Assembly (NCBI GenBank): GCA_034435035.1
Contig: DAOTXW010000009.1
Span: 62,001-126,000, forward strand
DNA from: JAHEME01 sp034435035
GTDB lineage: Bacteria; Chloroflexota; Anaerolineae; Aggregatilineales; UBA3940
Direction of reading: 5' to 3'
Length of the DNA stretch: 64,000 bases
Both the position numbers and the translations under genes were made by a program. Shown in pieces: positions 34,117-41,844 of the stretch. Under the pieces are notes generated by a model. It did no database searches. It was not told the DNA's origin and saw only the letters and a list, made by a program, of their open reading frames with translations. The stretch's first letter is position 1; each line of letters opens with the position of its first letter.

Positions 34117-35015
34117 GCAACCCGGGACCATTTTTACACTGGCAACAGGCCGCCCGGCCGCATGATCGTGGCGACCAGACTCCCCTGCAGCCGGTAGGGG
34201 ATCTGCCCCCTGGCTTCCGATTCACGCAGAATAATCTTCAGGATATGGTTGACTGCCCGCGGCGCTTTCAGCTCCGTTATGTGCTGGAGCAGCGCTGGCC
34301 GGCCCTGGAGGCTGCTCCGGCCATCGAGCACGAAAAGCAGATCGACCAGGGCACGGCCTTTCACCAGCTGGTTGAAAGCACTCTTCGGGGTGTGCCCGTT
34401 GACCGAATCCGGCCGGCCGATGCGGAGCTGAGAGCCTGGTGGGACGCTTTTTTGAATCACAACCCCCTGCCGGGGCTGCCATCGCGATGGCAGCAGCCCG
34501 AAGTGCAGTTGTCCGCCCTGGTAGGGAGACACCGCATAGCGGCACGCTTCGATCTGCTGGCGGCCGATCCGGGCCAGCAGGCAGTCATTGTGGACTGGAA
34601 AACTGCGCGCCGACGGCCCGACCGGGCGGCGCTGGCCGCTCGCCTGCAGACGCGCATCTACCCGTTTGTACTGGCCGAGGCTGCCCGGTCGGTGCTGGGA
34701 GCGCCGCTGGCTGCTGAGCAGATCCGCCTCGTGTACTGGTTCACCGCCGAGCCGGAAAGGCCCGAGGAATTTGTGTATTCGGCGGTGATGCATGAGGCGA
34801 ATCGCGCCTACCTGACCGAACTAATTGAGCAGATCGCGGCGAAGCGGGGTGATATCTGGCCGCTGACCGCTGACGCAGAGCACTGCCGCTACTGCGTGTA
34901 TCGATCGCTGTGCGATCGGGGCACTGCCGCCGGTGAACTGGAGAGCGCGGCCCCCAGCGATGCTGACTGGGAGTTCGATTTCGATCTGGACGAACTCGAC
35001 GAGGTGATTTTCTAG
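34113..35015 (+). CDS. Fe-S PD-(D/E)XK nuclease 2 (AddB/Cas4-type)
   Basis: 300 residues from the ATG that overlaps the helicase stop. Core: H84 in GTAFHQLVE, D147 in AARFDLLA, D161-x-K163 in VIVDWKTARR, and the Q-x-x-x-Y helix in RLQTRIYPF. The Fe-S cysteines are C48 in MVDCPRRF and C258, C261, C267 in CRYCVYRSLC, the same CxxCx5C spacing as nuclease 1. The tail is very acidic (about 15 Asp/Glu in the last 25 residues). Last gene of the operon. The frame extends upstream to 34017, but that part only duplicates helicase sequence. Confidence 0.9.
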   Translation: MSNPGPFLHWQQAARPHDRGDQTPLQPVGDLPPGFRFTQNNLQDMVDCPRRFQLRYVLEQRWPALEAAPAIEHEKQIDQGTAFHQLVESTLRGVPVDRIRPADAELRAWWDAFLNHNPLPGLPSRWQQPEVQLSALVGRHRIAARFDLLAADPGQQAVIVDWKTARRRPDRAALAARLQTRIYPFVLAEAARSVLGAPLAAEQIRLVYWFTAEPERPEEFVYSAVMHEANRAYLTELIEQIAAKRGDIWPLTADAEHCRYCVYRSLCDRGTAAGELESAAPSDADWEFDFDLDELDEVIF

Positions 35016-35105
35016 CCGGGTGGAGAGCAGAGGGCAATCGCCAGTTCGCCACCCTGTACGAATGCGATGCTGGCGCTATTATTCACCCGGGTAGATTGAC
35101 GGTGT

Positions 35106-35810
35106 ATGGATACTCCTTCGCATTCCACAACCCCGCGCTGGCCTGCACTGGTGACAGCGATAGGCGCCGCGCTGGCCATCCTGTCTGCGGGCGGGCTGGG
35201 AGTGCTCAGCGCTGTGCCGGCTGCAACGCCAGTAAACGAGAGCACGCTGGAGGCGCCTGCGATGCCAGCCGCCGCCACGCAGGTCGCCGAAGCGCGTGTT
35301 GAGCGGCGGATTGCGCTGGAGCCATCTGCCACACCGACCCTGATCCCGCCCACCCCCACGATATCCCCGGCGCCTGCTCCCAAAGCGCCGACAGACGATG
35401 CCGAGCCGACCCGCGCTTCGGAGCCGGCGCCGGCGGTCGAGCCCATCGAGTGGACACCTGAAGAGAAGAATGCTCTTTCCTGGATGTGCCAGTATGAAGT
35501 GGGGGGCATGGGCGCTGTGCGCATCGATGCCTGCCTCTCGGTGATCTCAACGGTACGCGCTCGCTACGTCTACAGCAGCGGGCTGGGGACCGATGTGCTG
35601 AGCGTCCTGCAGTGGCCCGGTCAGTTCAACATTCCGATCCGAACCGACGAGCCGAACCAGGGCCTGATCGGCGTCGTAGAGCAGTACCAGAACGGGGCCC
35701 GCGGCTCGTGCAATGGGTACCTGTACTTTGACTCGGTCCCCGGTGGGCCGTCGCTGTGCGTGATCTATGGAGCCGGCGGCCAGTTTCTGGATTTTCACAA
35801 CGGTTGGTAA
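35106..35810 (+). CDS. secreted SleB-like cell-wall hydrolase (tentative)
   Basis: 234 residues. N-terminal hydrophobic segment (about 15-38), a Thr/Pro/Ala-rich linker to about residue 115, then a globular domain with MCQYEVGGMG, DACLSVISTVRARYVY, SVLQWPGQFNIP and ending GPSLCVIYGAGGQF. The motif order (GE-like acid, AV/VI helix with R, WPGQF) matches SleB/hydrolase_2 cell-wall lytic domains, whose catalytic Glu would be in YEVGG. Two or three cysteines suggest export. It could be a divergent member or a pseudo-enzyme. Confidence 0.55.
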   Translation: MDTPSHSTTPRWPALVTAIGAALAILSAGGLGVLSAVPAATPVNESTLEAPAMPAAATQVAEARVERRIALEPSATPTLIPPTPTISPAPAPKAPTDDAEPTRASEPAPAVEPIEWTPEEKNALSWMCQYEVGGMGAVRIDACLSVISTVRARYVYSSGLGTDVLSVLQWPGQFNIPIRTDEPNQGLIGVVEQYQNGARGSCNGYLYFDSVPGGPSLCVIYGAGGQFLDFHNGW

Positions 35811-35847
35811 CCCCCCTGCGGTAACTTTTGACCGGAGGCTGCCCTCC

Positions 35848-35876
35848 TGCCCGCGTCTGTATGGCTCAGGCGGGCA
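35848..35876 (+). terminator. weak hairpin after the SleB-like gene
   Basis: TGCCCGC, 15-base loop, GCGGGCA (7 bp), followed by ACATTATTTGG rather than a solid T-run. It sits just before the dnaN promoter. Confidence 0.4.
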
Positions 35877-35888
35877 ACATTATTTGGC

Positions 35889-35916
35889 TTGACTTGTACA
35901 ACATGTGTTGTATACT
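35889..35916 (+). promoter_or_regulatory. dnaN promoter
   Basis: TTGACT, 16-base spacer, TATACT, in a locally AT-rich stretch. About 50 bases before the dnaN start. A palindrome fills the spacer (see the operator entry). Confidence 0.75.
35897..35912. promoter_or_regulatory. palindromic operator inside the dnaN promoter
   Basis: TACAACA-TG-TGTTGTA: perfect 7-bp arms with a 2-base centre, lying exactly between the -35 and -10 boxes and running into the -10. A second palindrome, TTGTACAA (35894-35901), overlaps its left arm. A bound dimeric repressor here would block RNA polymerase. It does not match the Gram-positive LexA, Fur or NrdR boxes that I know. Confidence 0.55.
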
Positions 35917-35968
35917 TTCATCCAATTAATGAATAAACAGCTGCCTTTATCTCTGGAGGGTGATTGCC

Positions 35969-37108
35969 ATGGGAATGCGTGTGTCCTGCCTACAAGATAA
36001 TCTGGCGCGCGGGCTGAATATCGTCAGCCGGGCTGTTGGCTCACGCTCGACTCTCCCGGTGCTGTCGAATGTGCTGCTGGCAACGGATAACGGCCGCCTG
36101 CGTCTGGCTGCCACCAATCTGGATCTGGGCATCACTGCCTGGATCGGCGCTTCAGTAGAGGAAGATGGCGCGATCACCGTGCCAGCGCGCACCCTGAACG
36201 ATCTGGTCAATATGCTTTCTCCGGAGCGTGTGGATATGGATGTGGCAGTTCGAACGAACTCGCTGCACCTGACATGCGGGGCGACCACCGCGAATATCAA
36301 GGGTATCGACGCGGCTGATTTCCCCATCATGCCACAGCCTCAGGAGGACGACAGCCGCATCGGGATACCGGCCGACGAATTGCACGAAATGATCGCCATG
36401 GTGGCCTTTGCTGCGGCCCGCGATGACAGCCGCCCGGTACTGACAGGAGTCTCGATCACATTTCAGGACGGGATCCTGACCATGGCGGCAGCAGACGGCT
36501 TCCGGCTTTCTGTGCGTGAAATCACGCTGGAAACGGATTTCTATGGATCGTTCTCACTAATTGTCCCGGCGCGCACCCTGCTGGAGCTGTCCCGGATCAT
36601 CGATGATGGTGATGAAACCGTCGAGCTGGTGCTTCCGCAGGAACGCTCGCAGGTCCTGTTCCGCATGAAGAACGTGGAAGTCGTCAGCCAACTGATCGAT
36701 GGCGCCTTCCCGGATTTCCGGCAGATCATCCCTCGCGAAACCCTGACGCGAACCGTTGTGGACACGGTCAGCCTGCTGCAGGCCTGCCGCCGGGCAGATA
36801 TCTTTGCGCGCGAGGCTAACCACACTGTACGCTTGAGCATCGAGCCGCAGGATGGCATGGCGGGTGTTGTGAAGGTCAGCGCCCAGTCATCGGAGACGGG
36901 CGAAAACGAGGTTATCCTGGATGCCAGCATCGAAGGCAGTGGCATGGAAGTTGCGTTCAATGTGAAGTATCTGATCGATGTCCTGAATGTGATGCACCAT
37001 GATCGGGTGCTGATCGGCTCAACGAGCCCGGACAAGCCCGGGGTCATCCGCCCTGTCAACGACGATCGATTCACGCATGTAATTATGCCCATGCACATTG
37101 GCCGCTAA
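35969..37108 (+). CDS. dnaN: DNA polymerase III beta sliding clamp
   Basis: 379 residues, three clamp domains: start MGMRVSCLQDNLARGLNIVSRAV, middle RPVLTGVSI and ADGFRLSVRE, third domain with the closing THVIMPMHIG (family: MPMR). Processivity factor of the replicase. The ATG at 35969 sits 8 bases after CTGGAGGG; an in-frame GTG at 35960 is too close to it. No dnaA is next to it. Confidence 0.97.
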   Translation: MGMRVSCLQDNLARGLNIVSRAVGSRSTLPVLSNVLLATDNGRLRLAATNLDLGITAWIGASVEEDGAITVPARTLNDLVNMLSPERVDMDVAVRTNSLHLTCGATTANIKGIDAADFPIMPQPQEDDSRIGIPADELHEMIAMVAFAAARDDSRPVLTGVSITFQDGILTMAAADGFRLSVREITLETDFYGSFSLIVPARTLLELSRIIDDGDETVELVLPQERSQVLFRMKNVEVVSQLIDGAFPDFRQIIPRETLTRTVVDTVSLLQACRRADIFAREANHTVRLSIEPQDGMAGVVKVSAQSSETGENEVILDASIEGSGMEVAFNVKYLIDVLNVMHHDRVLIGSTSPDKPGVIRPVNDDRFTHVIMPMHIGR

Positions 37109-37112
37109 AGCA

Positions 37113-37140
37113 GCTGGCCCCGCTGCAATCCGGGGCCAGC
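37113..37140 (+). terminator. strong hairpin after dnaN
   Basis: GCTGGCCCCG, 8-base loop, CGGGGCCAGC: perfect 10-bp stem, five bases after the dnaN stop. No T-run follows, so it may act as an RNA-end stabiliser or factor-dependent terminator. Confidence 0.55.
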
Positions 37141-37165
37141 CATCTGCCACAGAGGGAAGCGCGGC

Positions 37166-37194
37166 TTGCCCCTTCCGGGACAGCACGCTACACT
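37166..37194 (+). promoter_or_regulatory. promoter of the fur-cytochrome operon
   Basis: TTGCCC, 17-base spacer, TACACT, ending 30 bases before the fur ATG. Four of six matches in each box. No obvious Fur box palindrome was seen within it. Confidence 0.45.
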
Positions 37195-37224
37195 CCGGCT
37201 AGTTCACTTCGCAAGGGACATTCA

Positions 37225-37674
37225 ATGCCCGGCCTGGAATCAGTTCTGGCCAAGCTCCGAGATGCTGGCTACAAGATCACAAACGCGCGCCGGGTTGTGT
37301 TGCAGACACTACAAGACAGCGGCGGCCATCTGACCTCGTCTGAGCTGATAGAGCGTGTCGAGGCCCGGGATCCCACCATCGGGCGGGCGAGCATTTTCCG
37401 CACTCTCGATCTGCTAACGGGCCTGGCCGTCATTCGTCCCACTTTCCTGAGCCCAACTACCCCGACCTATGTGCTGATGTCGCAGAAAGGACATCATCTG
37501 CACATCGTCTGCACGCGCTGTGCGCATATCATTGAGCTCGATGAATGCTACGTTCACGATCTGGCGGAGGAACTGGAGAAGCAGCATCACTTCCGGCTGA
37601 CAGGGCATCTGGTGGAGTTTTACGGGGTGTGCGAACGCTGTCGTGAAACAGACCGCCGTGCCGGGGAAGCCTGA
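37225..37674 (+). CDS. Fur-family metal-responsive regulator
   Basis: 149 residues. Winged helix: LRDAGYKITNARRVVLQTLQ, HLTSSELIERV, RASIFRTLDLL (recognition helix). Metal sites: HHLHIVCTRCAHIIEL (His and CxxC of a structural zinc), HHFRLTGHLVEFYG and CERC (second CxxC). The two CxxC pairs match the structural zinc of Fur/Zur/PerR. Which metal it senses is not clear. The stop overlaps the ATG of the cytochrome gene (TGATG), so both are co-expressed. Confidence 0.9.
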   Translation: MPGLESVLAKLRDAGYKITNARRVVLQTLQDSGGHLTSSELIERVEARDPTIGRASIFRTLDLLTGLAVIRPTFLSPTTPTYVLMSQKGHHLHIVCTRCAHIIELDECYVHDLAEELEKQHHFRLTGHLVEFYGVCERCRETDRRAGEA

Positions 37675-38783
37675 TGGCTGAAAGACTCTCCGTCTGGCTG
37701 CTGGCTGCCATCCTTGCAGGGCTGTCCATCCAGCCGGCCCAGCAGGATGGCCCGGGGGCCGGTGACACGGAACGCGGCGCCTACCTCGCCTGGATCGCGG
37801 GCTGCGCCACCTGTCATTCCCCAACCGATGGTCCGGCATTCAGCGGGACCCTCCTCACACTGAACGGCCAGCCGATCGCCGCGCCCAACCTGACCCCTGA
37901 TGTTACAGGGCTTGGAGGGTGGACAGCCGGGCAGATCCGCATGGCTATTGCCACCGGCATCAGGCCGGACGGCAGACAGCTGCATCCAGTGATGCCATAC
38001 GTGTACTACAACCGGATGGCGGACGCCGATCTGGACGATCTGGTTGCGTATCTGCAGAGCCTTGAGCCTGTACAGGCGGAGCTGGCAGCCCCGCCTGATC
38101 TGACCGGGGTCGCACTGCCCGAACCGCCAGCGCTGCGCAGTGGTGTGCAGGTCCCGGATGCCGCTGACAGCGTTGCCTATGGCGGGTATCTGGTCGATGC
38201 CGTGATGGCCTGCGGATCGTGCCACACGCCGACACTGCCTGATGGGTCACCCGACCCGGAACGATATCTGGCTGGAGGGACCGCCTTTTCCGGCGAATGG
38301 GGTACCGTCTACGCAAGCAACCTGACACCGCAAATGACCGGCGGGCTGGGCTCGCGGCGGGATGAAGCGATCATCCTGGCCATCGTGGACGGTCAGCACC
38401 CCGATAGGCGCCCGCTGTATGCGATGCCGTGGCCAGCTTACAGCCACCTGACCGGCCGGGATGTGGAGGCAGTGGTTGCCTACCTGCGCAGCCTCGAGCC
38501 TGTTTTCAATGAAGTGCCGCCTGCCGACCTGCGCGAGGGCTACCAATACTACGAGCGCGCCCCCTCCGGGCCTCCTGCCCCGGTGAATGTGGCTTTCACT
38601 CTGCTGATGGGTCTGCTCTTTGTGGCCCTGGTAATCTATGTTTCCGTCCGCCAGTATCGGCATGCTCAGCGCATGCGGACAACGGACTGGGAAGCTCACT
38701 TCCGGGATGTACTGCTTGAGGCAAGACAGCAGCCATCACTCGATGAGCCTGAAGACGGGGGATCTCCCACTCAGCCCACGTGA
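37674..38783 (+). CDS. diheme c-type cytochrome with C-terminal membrane helix
   Basis: 369 residues. Signal segment (about 5-22), two cytochrome c domains with CATCH (44-48) and CGSCH (180-184), and probable axial Met residues in LHPVMPYVYY and LYAMPWPAY. A membrane helix lies at about 307-327, followed by a basic, then acidic cytoplasmic tail. The arrangement resembles the cytochrome subunits of membrane dehydrogenases or gluconate/alcohol dehydrogenase-type electron-transfer proteins. Function here: electron transfer on the outer face of the membrane (inference); no partner dehydrogenase is adjacent. Confidence 0.88.
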   Translation: MAERLSVWLLAAILAGLSIQPAQQDGPGAGDTERGAYLAWIAGCATCHSPTDGPAFSGTLLTLNGQPIAAPNLTPDVTGLGGWTAGQIRMAIATGIRPDGRQLHPVMPYVYYNRMADADLDDLVAYLQSLEPVQAELAAPPDLTGVALPEPPALRSGVQVPDAADSVAYGGYLVDAVMACGSCHTPTLPDGSPDPERYLAGGTAFSGEWGTVYASNLTPQMTGGLGSRRDEAIILAIVDGQHPDRRPLYAMPWPAYSHLTGRDVEAVVAYLRSLEPVFNEVPPADLREGYQYYERAPSGPPAPVNVAFTLLMGLLFVALVIYVSVRQYRHAQRMRTTDWEAHFRDVLLEARQQPSLDEPEDGGSPTQPT

Positions 38784-38838
38784 TCGGGAAAGTACGGAGG
38801 CGCCATGCTGACAGCCAGCAGGGGTCGATCCGCCAGCG

Positions 38839-39849
38839 CTATTCGAAGAGACGGGCGATCTCGTCACGGAGGGGGCGCATCAGCCGCCGGGGCTGACCGC
38901 CCCCGGTGTCGATCACATCGGCGGGCCCCTGCTCAACATGGCCGATCGCGAAGGCTGCAATCCCCTCCGCGGCCAGGGCCGCCCGTATAGGCTCCGCTTC
39001 CGGGGGTGCAGCGGCAATCAGCAGAGCGCCGCTGGCTATAGCCCCGAGAGGATCGATCCCTACGGCTGCACACAGAGCCGCGCCCTCAGGCAGCACCGCC
39101 GGTGCCGGGTCCACAACCAGCCGGCGCCCTGACGCTTCTGCGAGCTCCCACAACGCGGTTGAGAGACCCCCTTCGGTCGGATCGTGCATCGCGCTGACGC
39201 GGCCAGCGCCCGTCGCTATCTGGGCATCGCGGACGACGCTGATGCCCGGTGTCTGCAGGAAATTCGCACAGCGCAGGATGAAGTCATCCGGGAACACTGA
39301 CTGCAGAGCCGAGCGGCGCTCGCGGGCGATGATAGCCGTTGCCTCGATGGGCACGCCCTTGGTTACAAGGAGCTGGTCGCCCGGCTGTGCGTTGCCGGTC
39401 AGAACCACGCAATTGCGCTCGGCCAGCCCCAGCATCATGCCAACCACAATAGGGCGATCGATGCCGAAGGTGATCTCACTGTGGCCGCCGATCAGAGTGA
39501 TACCCAGATCGTCGCATGCCCGGTAAATCTGATCGAAGATCGCTGCTACCTGTCCCGTGTCAGTCTGGCCCTGTGGCAGGAGAAGGGTCGCCATGAACCA
39601 GCTGGGGACACCGCCCATGGTGGCAATATCATTGGCGTTGACATTGACGGCATACCAGCCAATTTCGCTGGTTGCGAAGGTTATGGGATCCGTCTTGGCG
39701 ATCAGGTATTGCGCGCCAAGATCAATGACAGCCGCATCTTCCCCCACCCGCGGGCCCAGGATGACACGCGGGTCGCGGAGGCGATTGCGCGCCAGCAGCG
39801 CAGCCAGTAGATCAGGGGGCAATTTGCCCAGCGGAAGCGATGTGTGCAT
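38839..39849 (-). CDS. AIR-synthase-like (HypE/ThiL-type) ATP-binding protein
   Basis: 336 residues from the ATG at 39849. AIR-synthase N-terminus: VILGPRVGEDAAVIDLG with GxDA, then TDPITFAT, NVNANDIATMGGVPSWF, LIGGHSEITFG and MHDPTEGGLSTALWELAEASG, all typical of HypE-like members of PurM/AIRS. HypE itself ends in a conserved Pro-Arg-Ile-Cys that is lacking here, so hydrogenase maturation cannot be claimed. It probably phosphorylates or activates an unknown substrate with ATP. Confidence 0.8.
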   Translation of the reverse strand: MHTSLPLGKLPPDLLAALLARNRLRDPRVILGPRVGEDAAVIDLGAQYLIAKTDPITFATSEIGWYAVNVNANDIATMGGVPSWFMATLLLPQGQTDTGQVAAIFDQIYRACDDLGITLIGGHSEITFGIDRPIVVGMMLGLAERNCVVLTGNAQPGDQLLVTKGVPIEATAIIARERRSALQSVFPDDFILRCANFLQTPGISVVRDAQIATGAGRVSAMHDPTEGGLSTALWELAEASGRRLVVDPAPAVLPEGAALCAAVGIDPLGAIASGALLIAAAPPEAEPIRAALAAEGIAAFAIGHVEQGPADVIDTGGGQPRRLMRPLRDEIARLFE

Positions 39850-39975
39850 GGCCAGATACCGGCAGGGGTCAGGGCGAGGCGGATTATGCCCCACGCGGGT
39901 GAGAGCAGCAAGTGAGAACAGACAGACGGCGGGGGGCGGAAGCCAAACCCCGCCGCCTGTCCCCGGCCAATGCGC

Positions 39976-41676
39976 TCAGATCCAGGTAGGCTCTGTGTAA
40001 GTACCGAAGGCGCGCTTGAGAACCGCAATGATCTCGCCCAGCGTGGCATAGACGCTCACTGCCTGGATCAGGGGGGGCATGAGATTATCAGTGCCCCGGG
40101 CCGCCGATTCGACAGCCTGGAGGGCGGCGCCAACTGCTTCAGCATCCCGCTCTGCGCGGAGCGCCTCCAGCCGGGCGACCTGACGGGTATAGCCCTGCGG
40201 GTCCATCTCCAGGATCGGGATCGCTACCGGCTTATCTTCAACATAATCGTTGACCCCCACGATGATGCGCCGCTGCTCATCGATCTCGCGCTGGTAGCGA
40301 TAGGCAGCGTTGGCGATCTCACGCTGGAAGAAACCTGCTTCAATAGCTGGAATGACCCCTCCCAACTGCTCGATCTGGCGGAAATACTCGTAGGCTTCCT
40401 GTTCTATCCGGCGAGTCTGCGCTTCCACAAAAAAGGAGCCGCCAAGCGGGTCGATGGTGTTGGCGACGCCTGATTCATGGGCGATGATCTGCTGGGTGCG
40501 CAGGGCGATGGTCACCGCATGAGCGGAAGGAAGGGCAAGCGCCTCGTCCATGCTGTTGGTATGCAGGCTCTGGGTGCCGCCCAGCACTGCCGCCAGTGCC
40601 TGGATCGCAACCCGCACAATGTTGTTCTCGGGCTGCTGCGCAGTCAGCGAAACCCCCGCGGTCTGGGTATGGAAGCGCATTAGCAGCGATCGGTCGGAGC
40701 GGGCGCCGAATTTATCTCGCATGACGGTGGCCCAGATGCGCCGGGCTGCCCGGTACTTGGCGATCTCCTCAAAGAAGTCGTTGTGCGCGTTGAAGAAGAA
40801 GCTGAGCCGCGGCGCGAATTCGTCCACATCAAGGCCGCGCTCAATCGCCCAGCGGACGTATTCGAAACCATCAGCCAGGGTGAATGCCAGCTCCTGGGCA
40901 GCAGTTGAGCCTGCCTCGCGGATGTGGTAGCCGCTGATACTGATGGTGTTCCACTGAGGCATCTCGCGTGTGCCGAACTCGATCGTATCGGTGACGAGGC
41001 GCATTGACGGCCCCGGCGGGAATATGTACTCCTTCTGGGCAATGTATTCCTTGAGGATATCATTTTGCAACGTGCCGCGCAGGCTCTCCCGCGGGAACCC
41101 CTGCCTCTCAGCCGCGGCGATATACATAGCCCAGATGATCGCTGCGGGGGAATTGATCGTCATGCTGGTAGAGACTTCCCCCATGGGGATGCCTTCGAAG
41201 AGGACCTCCATATCTTTGAGGGAAGAGACAGCAACACCACACTTGCCAAACTCCCCCAGTGCCTCCGGAGCGTCCGTGTCGTAGCCCATCAGGGTTGGCA
41301 GATCAAACGCGACTGACAAGCCGGTCTGCCCCTGGGCGAGTAGATACCGGAAGCGCTGATTGGTTTCCTCAGCAGTGCCGAAACCCGCAAACATCCGCAT
41401 GGTCCACAGGCGGCTGCGGTGCATGGTCGCATGGATGCCGCGCGTGTACGGGAACTCACCGGGGAAGCCAAGCTCATGCAGATAGTCAAAATCGGGCAGA
41501 TCAATCGGGGTGTAAAGGCGGTCGATCGGCACACTGGAAGTGGTCAGAAACTCCGGTGCGCGCTCTGGCAGTCGCTGGAGGCTGGGGCCGAGTGTCTCGC
41601 GCTCCCAGCGCTGCTGCGCGGCGGCCAGCTGATCAAGAGATTCGTCCTGAAGTTCGGTCTTTTCGTGCTGAATCAT
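39976..41676 (-). CDS. acyl-CoA mutase (methylmalonyl-CoA mutase-type) large subunit
   Basis: 566 residues: the TIM-barrel, substrate-binding half only. Motifs: FPYTRGIHATMH, RMFAGFGTAEETN, GLSVAFDLPTLMGYD, FPPGPSMRLV, NTISISGYHIREAGS (with the active-site His), FAPRLSFFFNAHNDFFEEIAK, LRFHTQTAGVSLTAQQP, GGTQSLHTNSMDEALALP. No B12-binding domain is fused and no small-subunit gene lies near, so the cobalamin subunit must be encoded elsewhere. Substrate methylmalonyl-, isobutyryl- or ethylmalonyl-CoA cannot be settled. GAGGAGCCAGGG precedes the ATG; the open frame upstream of 41676 is not supported. Confidence 0.9.
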   Translation of the reverse strand: MIQHEKTELQDESLDQLAAAQQRWERETLGPSLQRLPERAPEFLTTSSVPIDRLYTPIDLPDFDYLHELGFPGEFPYTRGIHATMHRSRLWTMRMFAGFGTAEETNQRFRYLLAQGQTGLSVAFDLPTLMGYDTDAPEALGEFGKCGVAVSSLKDMEVLFEGIPMGEVSTSMTINSPAAIIWAMYIAAAERQGFPRESLRGTLQNDILKEYIAQKEYIFPPGPSMRLVTDTIEFGTREMPQWNTISISGYHIREAGSTAAQELAFTLADGFEYVRWAIERGLDVDEFAPRLSFFFNAHNDFFEEIAKYRAARRIWATVMRDKFGARSDRSLLMRFHTQTAGVSLTAQQPENNIVRVAIQALAAVLGGTQSLHTNSMDEALALPSAHAVTIALRTQQIIAHESGVANTIDPLGGSFFVEAQTRRIEQEAYEYFRQIEQLGGVIPAIEAGFFQREIANAAYRYQREIDEQRRIIVGVNDYVEDKPVAIPILEMDPQGYTRQVARLEALRAERDAEAVGAALQAVESAARGTDNLMPPLIQAVSVYATLGEIIAVLKRAFGTYTEPTWI

Positions 41677-41733
41677 CCCTGGCTCCTCAACTGGCGAAAA
41701 TACGTTGACCGTGCGGCCTCCGGATAAAGCACT

Positions 41734-41762
41734 ATTGTAATGGGCGCCGGGCTGCTCAACAA
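41734..41762 (-). promoter_or_regulatory. promoter of the acyl-CoA mutase gene
   Basis: On the minus strand TTGTTG, 17-base spacer, TACAAT; predicted start about 50 bases before the mutase ATG. Confidence 0.45.
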
Positions 41763-41809
41763 CCGGCCGGGAGTTTTGTGACAGGGATTCGAGGGGCCGC
41801 GTCGAGTGG

Positions 41810-41838
41810 TTGACAAGGGGGCGGGATGCCGTTACCGT
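41810..41838 (+). promoter_or_regulatory. promoter of the HEAT-repeat gene (possibly leaderless)
   Basis: TTGACA, 17-base spacer, TACCGT. The expected transcript start is at or within a base or two of the ATG at 41845, and there is no good ribosome site, which suggests a leaderless mRNA. Confidence 0.4.
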
Positions 41839-41844
41839 AAGATC

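Noticed and set aside
38839..39849. Selenophosphate synthetase (selD) to pair with selA
   Set aside because: The protein has the AIR-synthase fold but lacks the N-terminal Cys/Sec-Gly-Cys loop of SelD; HypE/ThiL-like is the better match.
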